The notes under the pieces: generated by a model
What the model saw: only the letters and a program-made list of their open reading frames with translations
What the model was told of the DNA's origin: nothing
Databases searched by the model: none
From: a bacterium
GTDB taxonomy: Bacteria; Bacillota; Clostridia; Lachnospirales; Lachnospiraceae
Assembly: GCA_022774325.1 (NCBI GenBank)
Contig: JALFNN010000100.1
Span: 1-64,000 of the forward strand
DNA length: 64,000 nt
Reading direction: 5' to 3'
Part shown: positions 9,775-19,466 of the stretch, piece by piece
How the letters are laid out: each line of letters starts with the position of its first letter
Position numbering within the stretch: the first letter of the stretch is position 1
Translations under genes and position numbers: made by a program

Positions 9775-11064
9775 TTATTCCATTTCACTGAGCAGTTTAT
9801 CGATACTTACCAGCTTCACGCTGAGAACGAAAACCTGTGCGGCAACTGCAAGCTCTTCAGGTGTCGGGAATGAAGGTGCGATACGGATATTGCTGTCTTT
9901 CGGATCCTTGCCATACGGGAAGGTTGCTCCCGCTCCCGTCATGATCAGTCCTGCTTCTTTCGCCTTAGCGACAATCGCTTTCGCACATCCTTCCATGGAA
10001 TCAAAGGAAATAAAATATCCTCCACGTGGAGCGATCCAGGAACCGATCTCCAATCCTCCAAGCTCGGTTTCGAGAACATTCAGAACCGTTTCGAACTTCG
10101 GACGCAGAATATCTGCATGCTTCTTCATATGCTCTACCATTCCATGAATATCTTTGAAATAACGCACATGACGAAGCTGATTCAATTTGTCATGTCCGAT
10201 CGTCTGAATGGACATCATCTGCCGGATCTCTTTCAGGTTATTATCAGATGCTGCGATTGCTGCGATACCGGAACCAGGGAAACTGATCTTGGAAGTGGAA
10301 CCAAATTTATAAACCATATCCGGATGTCCTTCCTTTTTACATTCCATCAGGATCTCGATCAGATAGTCCTGTTTGTCTTCATATAAATGATGGATACCAT
10401 ACGCATTGTCCCAGAAAATACGGAAATCCTCGGCTGCCGGATTCAGTGTGGCAAAACGATGAACGGTCTCGTCTGAATAAGTGATTCCCTGTGGATTAGA
10501 GTATTTCGGCACACACCAGATTCCTTTTACACTTGGATCATTTTCTACATACTGAGCCACCAGATCCATATCCGGTCCGTCCTGTGTCATCGGGATATTG
10601 ATCATCTCAATACCAAAATGCTCTGTAATCTTAAAATGGCGGTCATAACCCGGTACCGGACAGAGGAATTTTACCTTATCCAGCTTTGCCCATGGAGTAC
10701 TGCCCATAATACCATGTGTCATCGCACGTGCCACGGTATCATACATCACATTCAGACTTGAATTTCCGAAAATAATGATGTTGTCTTTCGGTACTTCCAT
10801 CATATCCGCAAACAGCTGCTTTGCTTCCTTAATACCATCTATCACACCATAATTTCGACAGTCAACGCCTTCTTCACATACCAGATCCGAATCACCGTTC
10901 AGCACATCCATCATTCCCATCGAAAGATCAAGCTGTGCCTTAGACGGTTTTCCTCTTGACATATCAAGCTTCAGACCTTTTCCCTTCACATCTTCAAATT
11001 CTACTTCCAGTTCTTTCTTAAGCTCCAGCAATTCTTCTCTACTCAAATCTTTATATGCAGTCAT
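9775..11064 (-). CDS. Aspartate aminotransferase-like PLP enzyme (AspT/MocR-type)
   Basis: Class I-fold aminotransferase of 429 residues. The PLP-binding lysine is Lys259 in GSTSKISFPGSG, with the PKYSNPQG and FWDNAYG cofactor motifs before it. The sequence belongs to the branch typified by the Corynebacterium aspartate aminotransferase (aminotransferase_MocR family), which moves the amino group between aspartate and 2-oxoglutarate. Alanine or aromatic activity cannot be ruled out. The start is supported by GGAGG 7 bases upstream. It is a single-gene transcript with its own promoter, convergent with the activase. Confidence 0.85.
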   Translation of the reverse strand: MTAYKDLSREELLELKKELEVEFEDVKGKGLKLDMSRGKPSKAQLDLSMGMMDVLNGDSDLVCEEGVDCRNYGVIDGIKEAKQLFADMMEVPKDNIIIFGNSSLNVMYDTVARAMTHGIMGSTPWAKLDKVKFLCPVPGYDRHFKITEHFGIEMINIPMTQDGPDMDLVAQYVENDPSVKGIWCVPKYSNPQGITYSDETVHRFATLNPAAEDFRIFWDNAYGIHHLYEDKQDYLIEILMECKKEGHPDMVYKFGSTSKISFPGSGIAAIAASDNNLKEIRQMMSIQTIGHDKLNQLRHVRYFKDIHGMVEHMKKHADILRPKFETVLNVLETELGGLEIGSWIAPRGGYFISFDSMEGCAKAIVAKAKEAGLIMTGAGATFPYGKDPKDSNIRIAPSFPTPEELAVAAQVFVLSVKLVSIDKLLSEME

Positions 11065-11111
11065 AGCAAATCCTCCATTTTATCGCACTGAATTTTATCT
11101 CACCGAATGAT

Positions 11112-11140
11112 AGTATATCGAAAGAATGACGTTTCGTCAA
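11112..11140 (-). promoter_or_regulatory. Promoter of the aminotransferase gene
   Basis: A -35 TTGACG (11135-11140) and -10 TATACT (11112-11117) with 17-base spacing. The rest of the gap to 11264 is AT-rich with nothing I can name. Confidence 0.75.
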
Positions 11141-11264
11141 CCATTTCCTGCATTTTATTCAATTCAAAAACAGATTTTCGGCATTTTATAATGATAATTT
11201 GAAATTTTATATTTAGTTTTATTCATTTATTACTTCATCAGAATCGACAAACAGTGTAAAATGC

Positions 11265-11292
11265 AAAAAGGAGACGCATTTGATACGTCTCC
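11265..11292 (-). terminator. Terminator of gpmI
   Basis: A perfect 7-bp stem GGAGACG/CGTCTCC (11270-11276 and 11286-11292) is followed by five U on the minus-strand transcript. It lies 46 bases after the gpmI stop. Confidence 0.85.
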
Positions 11293-11338
11293 CATTTTAT
11301 TCTGCCCTGTTTAAACAACACTATGCCTGCAGATATTT

Positions 11339-12877
11339 CTATTTTTTAATCAGCAGTGATTTTCCAGTCATTTCTTTTGGCTGTTCCATGCCCATCAGTT
11401 CGATCAGAGTCGGTGCGATATCGGCCAGACATCCTCCCTCTCTGAGTCCGTAACCTTCTGCATTGACCAGAATAAACGGAACCTGATTGGTTGTATGAGC
11501 GGTGAACGGTTCGCCGGTCTCCTCGTCGATCAGCTGTTCTGCATTTCCGTGATCGGCACAGATGAACATCTGTCCGTTTACTTCTTTGATCGCGTCAACG
11601 GTCTTTCCTACGCATTCATCCACTGCTTCTACAGCCTTGATAGCAGCTGCTTCCACACCAGTATGTCCTACCATATCCGGGTTTGCAAAGTTGATGATGA
11701 TAACATCATATTTATCGGATTTGATTGCTTCCACCAGTTTATCACATACTTCATAAGCGCTCATCTCCGGCTTCAGATCATAGGTCGCAACCTTTGGCGA
11801 TTTCACAAGAATACGATCTTCGCCTTCATTTGGTTCTTCTACTCCTCCATTAAAGAAGAAGGTTACATGCGCATACTTTTCTGTTTCCGCGATTCTTGCC
11901 TGTGTCATATGATTTGCTGCCAGGAATTCGCCAAAGGTATTGGTGATCTCAGTCTTCACAAATGCCACGGATTTGTTCGGAATCGTAACATCATATTCTG
12001 TGAAACATACATACGTTGTCTTAATTCTCTCTCCGCGGTCGAATCCGGTAAATTCATCATCGCAGAATGTTCTGGTGATCTCTCTTGCACGGTCCGGACG
12101 GAAGTTAAAGAAAATCACAGAATCGCCGTTCTGGATTGTTGCGGTAGGTGCGCCATCTTTCAGAACAACCGTCGGCACAACGAACTCATCTGTCTCATCC
12201 TTATCGTAGGACTGCTGAACGGCCTGCACCGGATCCTCTGCCGTAAGTCCTTCTCCTTTAACCAGTGCATTATAGGCTTTCTCTACACGGTCCCATCTGT
12301 TATCGCGGTCCATCGCATAGTAACGTCCCATCACAGAAGCGACTTCACCGACACCGATCTCAGCCATTTTATTCACCAGTTCCTGTACATAGTCTTTTCC
12401 TGATGCCGGAGGTGTATCACGTCCGTCAAGGAAACAGTGAACATATACTTTTGAAAGACCCTGGCGTTTTGCCAGCTCAAGAAGTCCGTAAATATGGGTA
12501 TTATGGCTGTGGACGCCGCCATCGGAAACCAGACCGAACATATGAAGCGCAGTTCCGTTCTCCTTCGCGTTCTGACATGCCTTTAAAAGCTCCGGATTCT
12601 CAAAGAAATCTCCATCCTGGATCGCTTTCGTGATCTTTGTAAGATCCTGGTAAACGATTCTTCCGGCTCCCATATTCAGGTGGCCTACTTCTGAATTACC
12701 CATCTGTCCGTCCGGAAGTCCTACAGCCAGTCCACTTGCGTTGCCTCGAACAAACGGACACTCTGCCATCAGTTTATCCATAACCGGTGTCTTTGCCTCT
12801 GCAACTGCATTACCGGTTGTTTTTTCATTTAATCCATAACCGTCCAAAATCATCAAAACCGTTGGTTTCTTACTCAT
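11339..12877 (-). CDS. gpmI: 2,3-bisphosphoglycerate-independent phosphoglycerate mutase
   Basis: Interconverts 3- and 2-phosphoglycerate in lower glycolysis. It is a metal-dependent alkaline-phosphatase-fold enzyme of 512 residues, the usual length. The N-terminal metal motif LDGYG, the catalytic serine Ser62 in [13 protein letters not shown], and the C-terminal metal ligands ([20 protein letters not shown]) are intact. It is transcribed alone, separate from gap-pgk-tpiA, with its own promoter and terminator. Confidence 0.97.
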   Translation of the reverse strand: MSKKPTVLMILDGYGLNEKTTGNAVAEAKTPVMDKLMAECPFVRGNASGLAVGLPDGQMGNSEVGHLNMGAGRIVYQDLTKITKAIQDGDFFENPELLKACQNAKENGTALHMFGLVSDGGVHSHNTHIYGLLELAKRQGLSKVYVHCFLDGRDTPPASGKDYVQELVNKMAEIGVGEVASVMGRYYAMDRDNRWDRVEKAYNALVKGEGLTAEDPVQAVQQSYDKDETDEFVVPTVVLKDGAPTATIQNGDSVIFFNFRPDRAREITRTFCDDEFTGFDRGERIKTTYVCFTEYDVTIPNKSVAFVKTEITNTFGEFLAANHMTQARIAETEKYAHVTFFFNGGVEEPNEGEDRILVKSPKVATYDLKPEMSAYEVCDKLVEAIKSDKYDVIIINFANPDMVGHTGVEAAAIKAVEAVDECVGKTVDAIKEVNGQMFICADHGNAEQLIDEETGEPFTAHTTNQVPFILVNAEGYGLREGGCLADIAPTLIELMGMEQPKEMTGKSLLIKK

Positions 12878-12925
12878 CTGTTATACACTCCTTCATCAAA
12901 TAGATTTAAAACGCTCTACCCTCGT

Positions 12926-12954
12926 ATTTTACATGATTTTGCCTATACTTGCAA
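12926..12954 (-). promoter_or_regulatory. Promoter of gpmI
   Basis: A -35 TTGCAA (12949-12954) and -10 TAAAAT (12926-12931) with 17-base spacing, about 50 bases before the gpmI start. Confidence 0.75.
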
Positions 12955-12995
12955 TACATTGTGAATTATTTGACCATTTTTCAACAAACTCTTAA

Positions 12996-13023
12996 TTGAC
13001 AAATGTAAATAAAATGGTATAAT
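12996..13023 (+). promoter_or_regulatory. Promoter of the flavin reductase-rubredoxin gene
   Basis: Consensus -35 TTGACA (12996-13001) and consensus -10 TATAAT (13018-13023) with a 16-base spacer. It lies back-to-back with the gpmI promoter. The gene has an AAGGAGG ribosome binding site at 13053-13059. This is one of the strongest promoters in the window on sequence alone. Confidence 0.85.
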
Positions 13024-13065
13024 TAATATCAGTAATAATTATCGTTTTTATCAAGGAGGTATTTC

Positions 13066-13707
13066 ATGAATACGAAAATTTTCAGAAACATGTCATATGG
13101 CGTATACATCGTTGGAACGATGGACGGTGATCGCCCGACCGGATGCGTTGCAAACAGCGTGATGCAGATCACGTCTTCTCCGGCTACCATTGCTGCAAGT
13201 ATCAACCATGACAACTACACAAACGAATGTATCGAAAAAGCAGGCGTCTTCTCTTTTTCTATCTTATCAGAAGCATCACCGGCCGAACTGATCGGAAAAT
13301 TCGGTTTTCAGTCCGGAAAAGAGATTAACAAATTCGATGGGGTTGATTTCGAACTCGTATCCGGTGCTCCTGTTTTAAAGCAGACCTGCGGATATGTTGT
13401 CTGTAAGGTAGTAGATAAGATGGAAACTTCCACGCACACCGTATTCCTTGGCGAAGTGATCGCTGCCGAAGTATACGATACTTCTGTTCCGGAAATGACC
13501 TATTCTTATTATCATAAAGTAGTAAAAGGAAAGAGCCCGAAAAACGCACCAACCTATCTTCCGGAAGAAGAAGAAGCTCCAAAACAGGCTGTATCAAAAT
13601 ATGTCTGCCAGATCTGCGGCTACGTATATGAAGGGGATGAACTTCCGGCTGATTTCATCTGCCCGATTTGCAAGCAGGGAGCCGATAAATTCAAAAAAGT
13701 TGATTAA
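13066..13707 (+). CDS. Flavin reductase fused to rubredoxin (high-molecular-weight rubredoxin type)
   Basis: Residues 1 to about 155 are an FMN-binding flavin reductase domain (GVYIVGTMDGDRPTGCVANS is its start). A linker rich in Glu and Pro leads to a short rubredoxin module with C181, C184, C199 and C202. This rubredoxin has the compact, rubrerythrin-like spacing, not the full 50-residue form. In Moorella the same architecture (Hrb) passes electrons from NAD(P)H to flavodiiron protein for O2 or NO removal, so I infer an oxygen-defence role. No flavodiiron protein gene is adjacent. It stands alone between glycolytic genes. Confidence 0.85.
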   Translation: MNTKIFRNMSYGVYIVGTMDGDRPTGCVANSVMQITSSPATIAASINHDNYTNECIEKAGVFSFSILSEASPAELIGKFGFQSGKEINKFDGVDFELVSGAPVLKQTCGYVVCKVVDKMETSTHTVFLGEVIAAEVYDTSVPEMTYSYYHKVVKGKSPKNAPTYLPEEEEAPKQAVSKYVCQICGYVYEGDELPADFICPICKQGADKFKKVD

Positions 13708-13717
13708 TAATCTCACT

Positions 13718-13760
13718 AAAAAATCCCGCCTCCGGTTTATCGCCGGAGCGGGATTTTTAT
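13718..13760. terminator. Shared bidirectional terminator
   Basis: A long stem AAATCCCGC/GCGGGATTT (13721-13729 and 13748-13756), with inner pairs CTCCGG/CCGGAG, is flanked by A-runs and T-runs on both sides. It lies between the convergent flavin reductase-rubredoxin and tpiA genes and can serve both. Confidence 0.9.
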
Positions 13761-13799
13761 TATGTTCTTTAATAATATTCTTTAAGATGGATCGTTCTC

Positions 13800-14549
13800 T
13801 TATTTCCAGTTAACGATCTTTCCGAAATCCGGTTTCAGAGCTGCGCCGCCTACTAAGCCGCCGTCAATATCCGGCTGAGCAAATAATTCCGGTGCAGTAG
13901 CAGCATTTACAGATCCGCCGTACTGAATACGGATTGCTTCTGCTGTCGCTTCATCATAGATCTCAGCGATGCATTCACGGATTGCCTTGCAAACTTCCTG
14001 TGCCTGCTCTGTCGTAGCAGTCTTGCCGGTTCCGATCGCCCAGATCGGTTCATAAGCGATTACGGCTGTCTTTGCCTGATCCGCAGTAACATTCAGGAAT
14101 CCAACTTTAACCTGCTGGCGGATGAAATCCATTGTTACACCCTGTTCTCTCTGTTCCAGAGTCTCTCCACAGCACATGATCGGTGTAATTCCATGTTCAA
14201 ATGCCTTCAGCATTTTCTTATTAACGGTCTCATTCGTCTCTGCAAAATATTCTCTTCTCTCAGAATGTCCGAGAACCACATATTTAACTCCTACATCTGT
14301 AAGCATTGCCGGAGAGATTTCTCCTGTATATGCACCTTTCTCTTCAAAGTACATATTCTCAGCACCTACCTGGATGTTGCTTCCTTTAGCAGCTTCCATA
14401 ACAGGAATGATGTCGATAGCAGGTACACAGAATACAACATCTGCGTCTTCTGTTGCCACCAGTGGTTTTAATGTATTTACCAGTTCAACTGCTTCAGACG
14501 GAGTCATGTTCATCTTCCAGTTTCCGGCAATGATTTTCTTTCTAGCCAT
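13800..14549 (-). CDS. tpiA: Triosephosphate isomerase
   Basis: Interconverts dihydroxyacetone phosphate and glyceraldehyde 3-phosphate. It is a 249-residue TIM barrel with GNWKMN near the start, the catalytic histidine in VLGHSERR, the catalytic glutamate in [11 protein letters not shown], and the phosphate loops YGGSV and GGLVGGAAL. It is the last gene of gap-pgk-tpiA, 12 bases after pgk, with a good terminator downstream. Confidence 0.98.
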   Translation of the reverse strand: MARKKIIAGNWKMNMTPSEAVELVNTLKPLVATEDADVVFCVPAIDIIPVMEAAKGSNIQVGAENMYFEEKGAYTGEISPAMLTDVGVKYVVLGHSERREYFAETNETVNKKMLKAFEHGITPIMCCGETLEQREQGVTMDFIRQQVKVGFLNVTADQAKTAVIAYEPIWAIGTGKTATTEQAQEVCKAIRECIAEIYDEATAEAIRIQYGGSVNAATAPELFAQPDIDGGLVGGAALKPDFGKIVNWK

Positions 14550-14561
14550 TTTATGTTCCTC

Positions 14562-15755
14562 CTATTTATCGTTCGCTGCAGCTACGCCCGGAAGTTCTTT
14601 TCCTTCAAGGAATTCAAGAGAAGCTCCGCCACCTGTTGAAATATGAGTCATCTTGTCACCATATCCAAGCTGGTTAACAGCTGCTGCGCTGTCGCCGCCA
14701 CCAATGATCGTAACAGCATCTGTCTCAGTTAAAGCTTTCGCTACAGCTTCTGTTCCTGCAGCAAACTTCGGCATTTCGAATGCTCCCATCGGTCCGTTCC
14801 ATACAACCGTCTTAGCTTCTTTAACAGCTTCTGCATATAATTTAGCAGTTTCCGGTCCGATATCAAGGCCTTCCCATCCATCCGGAATCTCGCCGCGTCC
14901 AACGATCTTGGTGTTTGCATCGTTAGAGAAGTCGTCCGCAATCACATTATCAACCGGAAGTAATAACTTAACGCCCTTTTCTTCTGCTTTCTTGATCATA
15001 TTCAGAGCATATTCACAATAATCTTCTTCCAGAAGAGAATTACCAACAGATCCGCCCTGAGCTTTGCTGAATGTGTAAGACATACCACCACCGATAATCA
15101 GTGTATCAACTTTTTCAAGCAGGTTCTCAATTACAGAGATCTTGCTGGAAACTTTTGCTCCGCCAAGAATAGCAACAAACGGTCTTTCCGGATTGTTGAC
15201 TGCGTTTCCAAGGAAATCGATTTCTTTCTGCATTAAGTATCCTACAACTGCTGTATCAACAAACTGAGTAACACCTACGTTAGAGCAGTGTGCACGATGA
15301 GCAGTACCAAATGCATCGTTTACAAATACATCACAAAGAGAAGCGAGTTCTTTGGAGAATGCTTCGCCATTCTTTGTCTCTTCAATTCTGTAACGTGTAT
15401 TTTCAAGAAGGATCACATCGCCGTCTTTCATAGCTTCTACTGCAGATCTCGCGTTCGGTCCTACTACTTCTGGATCTGCAGCGAATTTTACTTCCTGTCC
15501 AAGAAGTTCAGAAAGTCTTACAGCTACCGGCGCAAGAGATAATTCCGGTTTCGGTTCTCCCTTCGGTTTTCCAAGATGAGAGCAAAGAATGATCTTTCCG
15601 CCGTCAGCGATCAATTTCTTGATGGTCGGAAGTGCTGCGACAAGACGGTTCTCGTCTGTGATCTTTCCATCGATGAGCGGTACGTTAAAATCGCATCTTA
15701 CAAGGACTCTTTTGCCCTTAACATTAATGTCATCTACTGATTTTTTGTTAAGCAT
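14562..15755 (-). CDS. pgk: Phosphoglycerate kinase
   Basis: Makes ATP from 1,3-bisphosphoglycerate. The 397-residue length is normal. N-terminal substrate motifs [11 protein letters not shown] and SHLGKPKG, the C-terminal nucleotide motif WNGPMGAFE, and GGGDSAAAV are all present. It is separated from gap by 113 bases that hold a terminator-like hairpin, so its level may be set by read-through from gap. Confidence 0.98.
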   Translation of the reverse strand: MLNKKSVDDINVKGKRVLVRCDFNVPLIDGKITDENRLVAALPTIKKLIADGGKIILCSHLGKPKGEPKPELSLAPVAVRLSELLGQEVKFAADPEVVGPNARSAVEAMKDGDVILLENTRYRIEETKNGEAFSKELASLCDVFVNDAFGTAHRAHCSNVGVTQFVDTAVVGYLMQKEIDFLGNAVNNPERPFVAILGGAKVSSKISVIENLLEKVDTLIIGGGMSYTFSKAQGGSVGNSLLEEDYCEYALNMIKKAEEKGVKLLLPVDNVIADDFSNDANTKIVGRGEIPDGWEGLDIGPETAKLYAEAVKEAKTVVWNGPMGAFEMPKFAAGTEAVAKALTETDAVTIIGGGDSAAAVNQLGYGDKMTHISTGGGASLEFLEGKELPGVAAANDK

Positions 15756-15779
15756 GTCATATGCCTCCTTAATTTCTTA

Positions 15780-15813
15780 AAAAATAAGGTCCGGTCCCAA
15801 ATAAGACCGGACC
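15780..15813 (-). terminator. Intercistronic terminator or attenuator between gap and pgk
   Basis: A perfect 9-bp stem GGTCCGGTC/GACCGGACC (15788-15796 and 15805-15813) is followed on the minus strand by a U-rich tract. No separate pgk promoter is obvious. It probably lets only part of the gap transcription through to pgk-tpiA, or protects the 3' end of gap mRNA. Confidence 0.75.
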
Positions 15814-15868
15814 CTTTGTGAGTCTATTCTGGAAATAATCCGTCAGATTCAATTACCAAACATCCGGC

Positions 15869-16882
15869 TTACAGTAATGTTCCGAAGTGTTTGATTGTTC
15901 TTACCATCTGGCTTGTGTAAGAATTTTCATTGTCATACCAAGAAACAACCTGAACTTCTGTAGTTCCGTTGTCAAGCGGCATAGCCATTGTCTGTGTAGC
16001 ATCGAATAATGAACCATATGTCATACCAACGATATCGCTTGAAACGATTTCATCTGTATTGTATCCGAAAGATTCGTTAGAAGCTGCTTTCATAGCTGCA
16101 TTGATCTGATCTACAGTTACATTTCCTTCAACAACTGCTGTAAGGATTGTAGTAGAACCTGTCGGGGTCGGAACACGCTGAGCAGATCCGATTAATTTTC
16201 CATTTAATTCAGGAATTACTAAACCAATAGCTTTAGCTGCTCCTGTGCTGTTTGGAACGATGTTGCATGCTGCTGCACGAGATCTTCTGAGATCGCCTTT
16301 TCTCTGCGGTCCGTCAAGAGTCATCTGATCACCTGTGTAAGCATGGATTGTACACATGATACCAGATTTGATCGGTGCAAGATCGTTCAGTGCCTTAGCC
16401 ATCGGTGCCAGACAGTTTGTTGTACAAGAAGCTGCTGAAATGATATGATCATCTTTTGTAATCTTTTCATGGTTTACATTGTAAACGATAGTCGGAAGGT
16501 CATTTCCTGCCGGAGCTGAGATGATAACATTCTTAGCACCTGCTGTGATATGTGCTTCTGCTTTTGCTTTAGATGTGTAGAATCCTGTACATTCAAGAAC
16601 TACATCTACATCAAGTTCTCCCCATGGAAGGTTTTCAGCTTTAGCTTCAGCGTAGATTTTGATTTCTTTTCCATCAACAGTGATAGAATCTTCGCCAGCT
16701 GTTACAGTATCAGCTAATGCGTATTTTCCCTGAGTAGAATCGTATTTTAATAAGTGAGCTAACATTTTAGGAGATGTCAGGTCGTTGATTGCAACGATCT
16801 CATATCCTTCTGCTCCGAACATTTGTCTGAACGCAAGACGTCCGATACGTCCAAATCCATTGATTGCTACTTTTACTGCCAT
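15869..16882 (-). CDS. gap: Glyceraldehyde-3-phosphate dehydrogenase
   Basis: Oxidises glyceraldehyde 3-phosphate to 1,3-bisphosphoglycerate with NAD. 337 residues: the Rossmann motif NGFGRIGR, Asp34 (AIND) consistent with NAD use, and catalytic Cys153 in SAASCTTNC. The base composition is AT-richer and repetitive in codon choice compared with neighbours, as expected for a very highly expressed gene. It has its own strong promoter. Confidence 0.98.
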   Translation of the reverse strand: MAVKVAINGFGRIGRLAFRQMFGAEGYEIVAINDLTSPKMLAHLLKYDSTQGKYALADTVTAGEDSITVDGKEIKIYAEAKAENLPWGELDVDVVLECTGFYTSKAKAEAHITAGAKNVIISAPAGNDLPTIVYNVNHEKITKDDHIISAASCTTNCLAPMAKALNDLAPIKSGIMCTIHAYTGDQMTLDGPQRKGDLRRSRAAACNIVPNSTGAAKAIGLVIPELNGKLIGSAQRVPTPTGSTTILTAVVEGNVTVDQINAAMKAASNESFGYNTDEIVSSDIVGMTYGSLFDATQTMAMPLDNGTTEVQVVSWYDNENSYTSQMVRTIKHFGTLL

Positions 16883-16978
16883 GATTTAGTCCTCCTAAAG
16901 TTTAATTGTATTACTGTTTGTTACAGCTACAGAAATGATAAATGATTAACATTGTTAAAGATTCATCAACTATGTTTT

Positions 16979-17007
16979 ATTGTACTAAATCCCGAACAAA
17001 AATTCAA
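16979..17007 (-). promoter_or_regulatory. Promoter of gap-pgk-tpiA
   Basis: A -35 TTGAAT (17002-17007) and -10 TACAAT (16979-16984) with 17-base spacing. It leaves a leader of about 90 bases before gap. Confidence 0.8.
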
Positions 17008-17043
17008 GTGTCTTTTGCATTTTTGTGAGCTGTTTTCCATTTT

Positions 17044-17847
17044 TTATTTAATTCTCCTGAAAACCGGCTCCCTATTTTTAAACTCTGCATAATATCGAAA
17101 TCCGCAGTCTTCGAGGATCCCGGAAACCTTGTCAAATCCATAAGCGATATGCTCTTCCCTGTGGGCATCTGAGCCGATCGTCACGATCTCGCCTCCCAGT
17201 TCCCGGTAACGTTTCAGGATATCCGGATGTGGATGTGCAAAGGGAAGACCATACTTAAGTCCAGCCGTATTCAATTCAAGCCCCTTTCCATGTTCGATCA
17301 GAAAACGCAGGATTTCGTCGATCTGATCCGAGAATGCCTGGTAGGAATACTCTTCTTCTCTATGTGTACCGTAGCGCACGGAGTAATCCAGGTGCCCCAG
17401 CGCATCAAAATCCGGACAACAGCTGATATCGGTCAGCGTCTCATCCAGCACTTCCCGATATGCTTCCCTATCCGTCCGCCCATCAAAGAAGTCTCTGTAA
17501 TATGGATCCTTTCCCCGAATCACATGTACGGATCCGATCACATAATCAAAAGAATATCCTTTCAGGAAAGAGTGAATTCTTTCCGGGAGATGCGGCTGAA
17601 GTCCGATTTCCACACCGATTCGCAGATCGATCTGATCCTTATATTTTTCCCGAAGCTCTGAAAATGTGCGGAAATATTCTTCTCTGCCAAATATAAATTC
17701 GATTCCTTCACAGACATAGTCCATATCTTCATGGTCTGTGATGCAGATACTTTCGAGTCCTTTCGATATGGACGCAAGAATCATGCTCTCCGGGTCTGCT
17801 TCGGAATCCCCCGAAAAGCGTGTATGCATATGTGAGTCGCTGCACAT
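17044..17847 (-). CDS. PHP-domain phosphatase, histidinol-phosphatase (HisJ/HisK) type
   Basis: 267 residues with PHP metal motifs: SDSHMHTRFSGD at the start, TDHED, E79-type residues in GVEIGL, IGSVHV, and a final GSDAHREEH. The family normally removes phosphate from histidinol phosphate in histidine synthesis. No other his genes are nearby and it ends the iscR-nifS-nifU-mnmA run, so the natural substrate may differ. It follows mnmA by 32 bases, with AAGGAG 4 bases before its start. Confidence 0.8.
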   Translation of the reverse strand: MCSDSHMHTRFSGDSEADPESMILASISKGLESICITDHEDMDYVCEGIEFIFGREEYFRTFSELREKYKDQIDLRIGVEIGLQPHLPERIHSFLKGYSFDYVIGSVHVIRGKDPYYRDFFDGRTDREAYREVLDETLTDISCCPDFDALGHLDYSVRYGTHREEEYSYQAFSDQIDEILRFLIEHGKGLELNTAGLKYGLPFAHPHPDILKRYRELGGEIVTIGSDAHREEHIAYGFDKVSGILEDCGFRYYAEFKNREPVFRRIK

Positions 17848-17879
17848 TTTTCTCCTTTCCGGAACGATGCCGTCTTGTA

Positions 17880-18977
17880 CTACAGGGATGTGTTTCTGTC
17901 TGTAATGATCGTTCCGCCTCCCAGCACGTAATCTCCGTCATAAAGAACCAATGCCTGCCCCGGCGTCACCGCCCTTACCGGTTCGTCAAATGTGCAAAGG
18001 ATTTCATCTTCACCCGTTCTTTTGACCGTACACGGTGCACCTTTATGATTGTATCGTATTTTGCCAAATGCACGCATCTCGCCTTCGATATCTTCAACTG
18101 CCATAAAGTTCAGACGATTTGCCTTCACGAACCGTGTCATGGATTCTTCATTCGTTCCTATTACGACTTCGTTCGTTTCCGGTCGAATCTCCAGGACAAA
18201 TGCGGGGTGTCCGAGAGAGAGGCCCAGGCCCTTGCGCTGTCCGACGGTATAATGTGTAATTCCTTTATGTCTTCCAAGGATTTTCCCGTCGGTACTGACA
18301 AAATTCCCCTCGGGTACTTCTTTTTTGCTTTCTCTTCGGATAAATTCCGCGTAATCCCCGTCCGGTACAAAGCAGATATCCTGACTGTCCGGTTTACTGG
18401 CCACTTTGAGATGGATATTCTCTGCAATAGCACGGATCTCTTCCTTGGAATACTCTCCCACCGGCATCAGAGTCCGTTTCAGCTGATCCTGTGTCAGATT
18501 GTAAAGTGCATATGTCTGGTCCTTCATTCTGGTTGCCGAATGCTTAATCGCATATCTTCCGTTTGGAAGTACATCGATTCTTGCGTAATGCCCTGTCGCA
18601 ATATAATCAGCACCGATTTCCATACTTCGCGTAAGAAGTGCTTCCCATTTCACATACCGGTTGCACGCAATACACGGATTCGGAGTCCGTCCGTTCAGAT
18701 ACTCATCCATAAAATAGTCAATGACATATTTCTGAAATTCTTTCTTAAAATTCATCACATAGTACGGAATATCCAGTGCGGCAGCTACCCGGCGCGCGTC
18801 TTCCACTGCACTGAGGCCACAGCATCCACCGTTTTCCTCCTGCACCGTTTCTTCTTCATCCTGCCAGATCTGCATTGTGACACCGATCACATCATATCCC
18901 TGTTCCTTTAGCAGGTAGGCAGCAACGGAAGAATCCACACCGCCGGACATTCCAACAACAACTTTCTTTTTCTCCAT
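17880..18977 (-). CDS. mnmA: tRNA-specific 2-thiouridylase
   Basis: Puts sulfur on the wobble uridine (s2U34) of Lys, Glu and Gln tRNAs, using ATP and persulfide sulfur. PP-loop GMSGGVDSS is at residues 9-17. The two catalytic cysteines lie in NPCIACN and QDICFVPDG. The ATG at 18977 is chosen because GGAG lies 7 bases upstream; a longer frame would need TTG at 18995 without a proper site. It sits directly after nifS-nifU, whose cysteine desulfurase is the likely sulfur donor. Confidence 0.96.
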   Translation of the reverse strand: MEKKKVVVGMSGGVDSSVAAYLLKEQGYDVIGVTMQIWQDEEETVQEENGGCCGLSAVEDARRVAAALDIPYYVMNFKKEFQKYVIDYFMDEYLNGRTPNPCIACNRYVKWEALLTRSMEIGADYIATGHYARIDVLPNGRYAIKHSATRMKDQTYALYNLTQDQLKRTLMPVGEYSKEEIRAIAENIHLKVASKPDSQDICFVPDGDYAEFIRRESKKEVPEGNFVSTDGKILGRHKGITHYTVGQRKGLGLSLGHPAFVLEIRPETNEVVIGTNEESMTRFVKANRLNFMAVEDIEGEMRAFGKIRYNHKGAPCTVKRTGEDEILCTFDEPVRAVTPGQALVLYDGDYVLGGGTIITDRNTSL

Positions 18978-19006
18978 CCTTCTTCTCCGTGGCAAAGTCT
19001 AGTATA

Positions 19007-19450
19007 CTAGTACTCTTCTTCCTCGTCCTCTTCTCCTTCATGAATATCGGACTTCGGTTTTTCAAGTCCTTCGATCTTAATTCCATTCTTCTGCGCATAA
19101 TCCCAGAGTGCTGCATGAATTGCTTCTTCCGCCAGAAGAGAACAATGTACCTTTACCGGCGGAAGACCGTCAAGTGCTTCCATAACGGCTTTATTCGTGA
19201 TCTGCATTGCCTCCTGAATATTCTTGCCTTTCACAAGCTCCGTCGCCATACTACTGGTCGCAACGGCAGCTCCGCACCCGAAAGTCTTGAATTTGACATC
19301 CCTGATGATACCGTTATCGTCAATATCAAGATAAATTCTCATGATATCTCCACATTTCGCATTACCTACTGTTCCCACTCCACTGGCATTTTCAATCTCA
19401 CCCATATTTCTCGGGTGCTGAAAATGATCCATTACTTTTTCTGAATACAT
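19007..19450 (-). CDS. nifU: Fe-S cluster scaffold protein, NifU/IscU type
   Basis: 147 residues. Cluster-binding cysteines C33 (AKCGD), C59 (FGCGAA) and C103 (VHCSLL) match the IscU/NifU N-terminal scaffold. An acidic tail (EGEEDEEEEY) extends past the usual end. It receives sulfur from the cysteine desulfurase encoded 16 bases upstream and assembles [2Fe-2S]/[4Fe-4S] clusters. Its place between nifS and mnmA also fits a sulfur relay to tRNA. Confidence 0.95.
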   Translation of the reverse strand: MYSEKVMDHFQHPRNMGEIENASGVGTVGNAKCGDIMRIYLDIDDNGIIRDVKFKTFGCGAAVATSSMATELVKGKNIQEAMQITNKAVMEALDGLPPVKVHCSLLAEEAIHAALWDYAQKNGIKIEGLEKPKSDIHEGEEDEEEEY

Positions 19451-19466
19451 CTATATTTACCTCCTG

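Noticed and set aside
17820..18911. 363-codon plus-strand frame over mnmA
   Set aside because: Antisense to mnmA, no recognisable domain.
18978..18995. TTG start for mnmA
   Set aside because: No ribosome binding site; the ATG at 18977 has GGAG at a proper distance.
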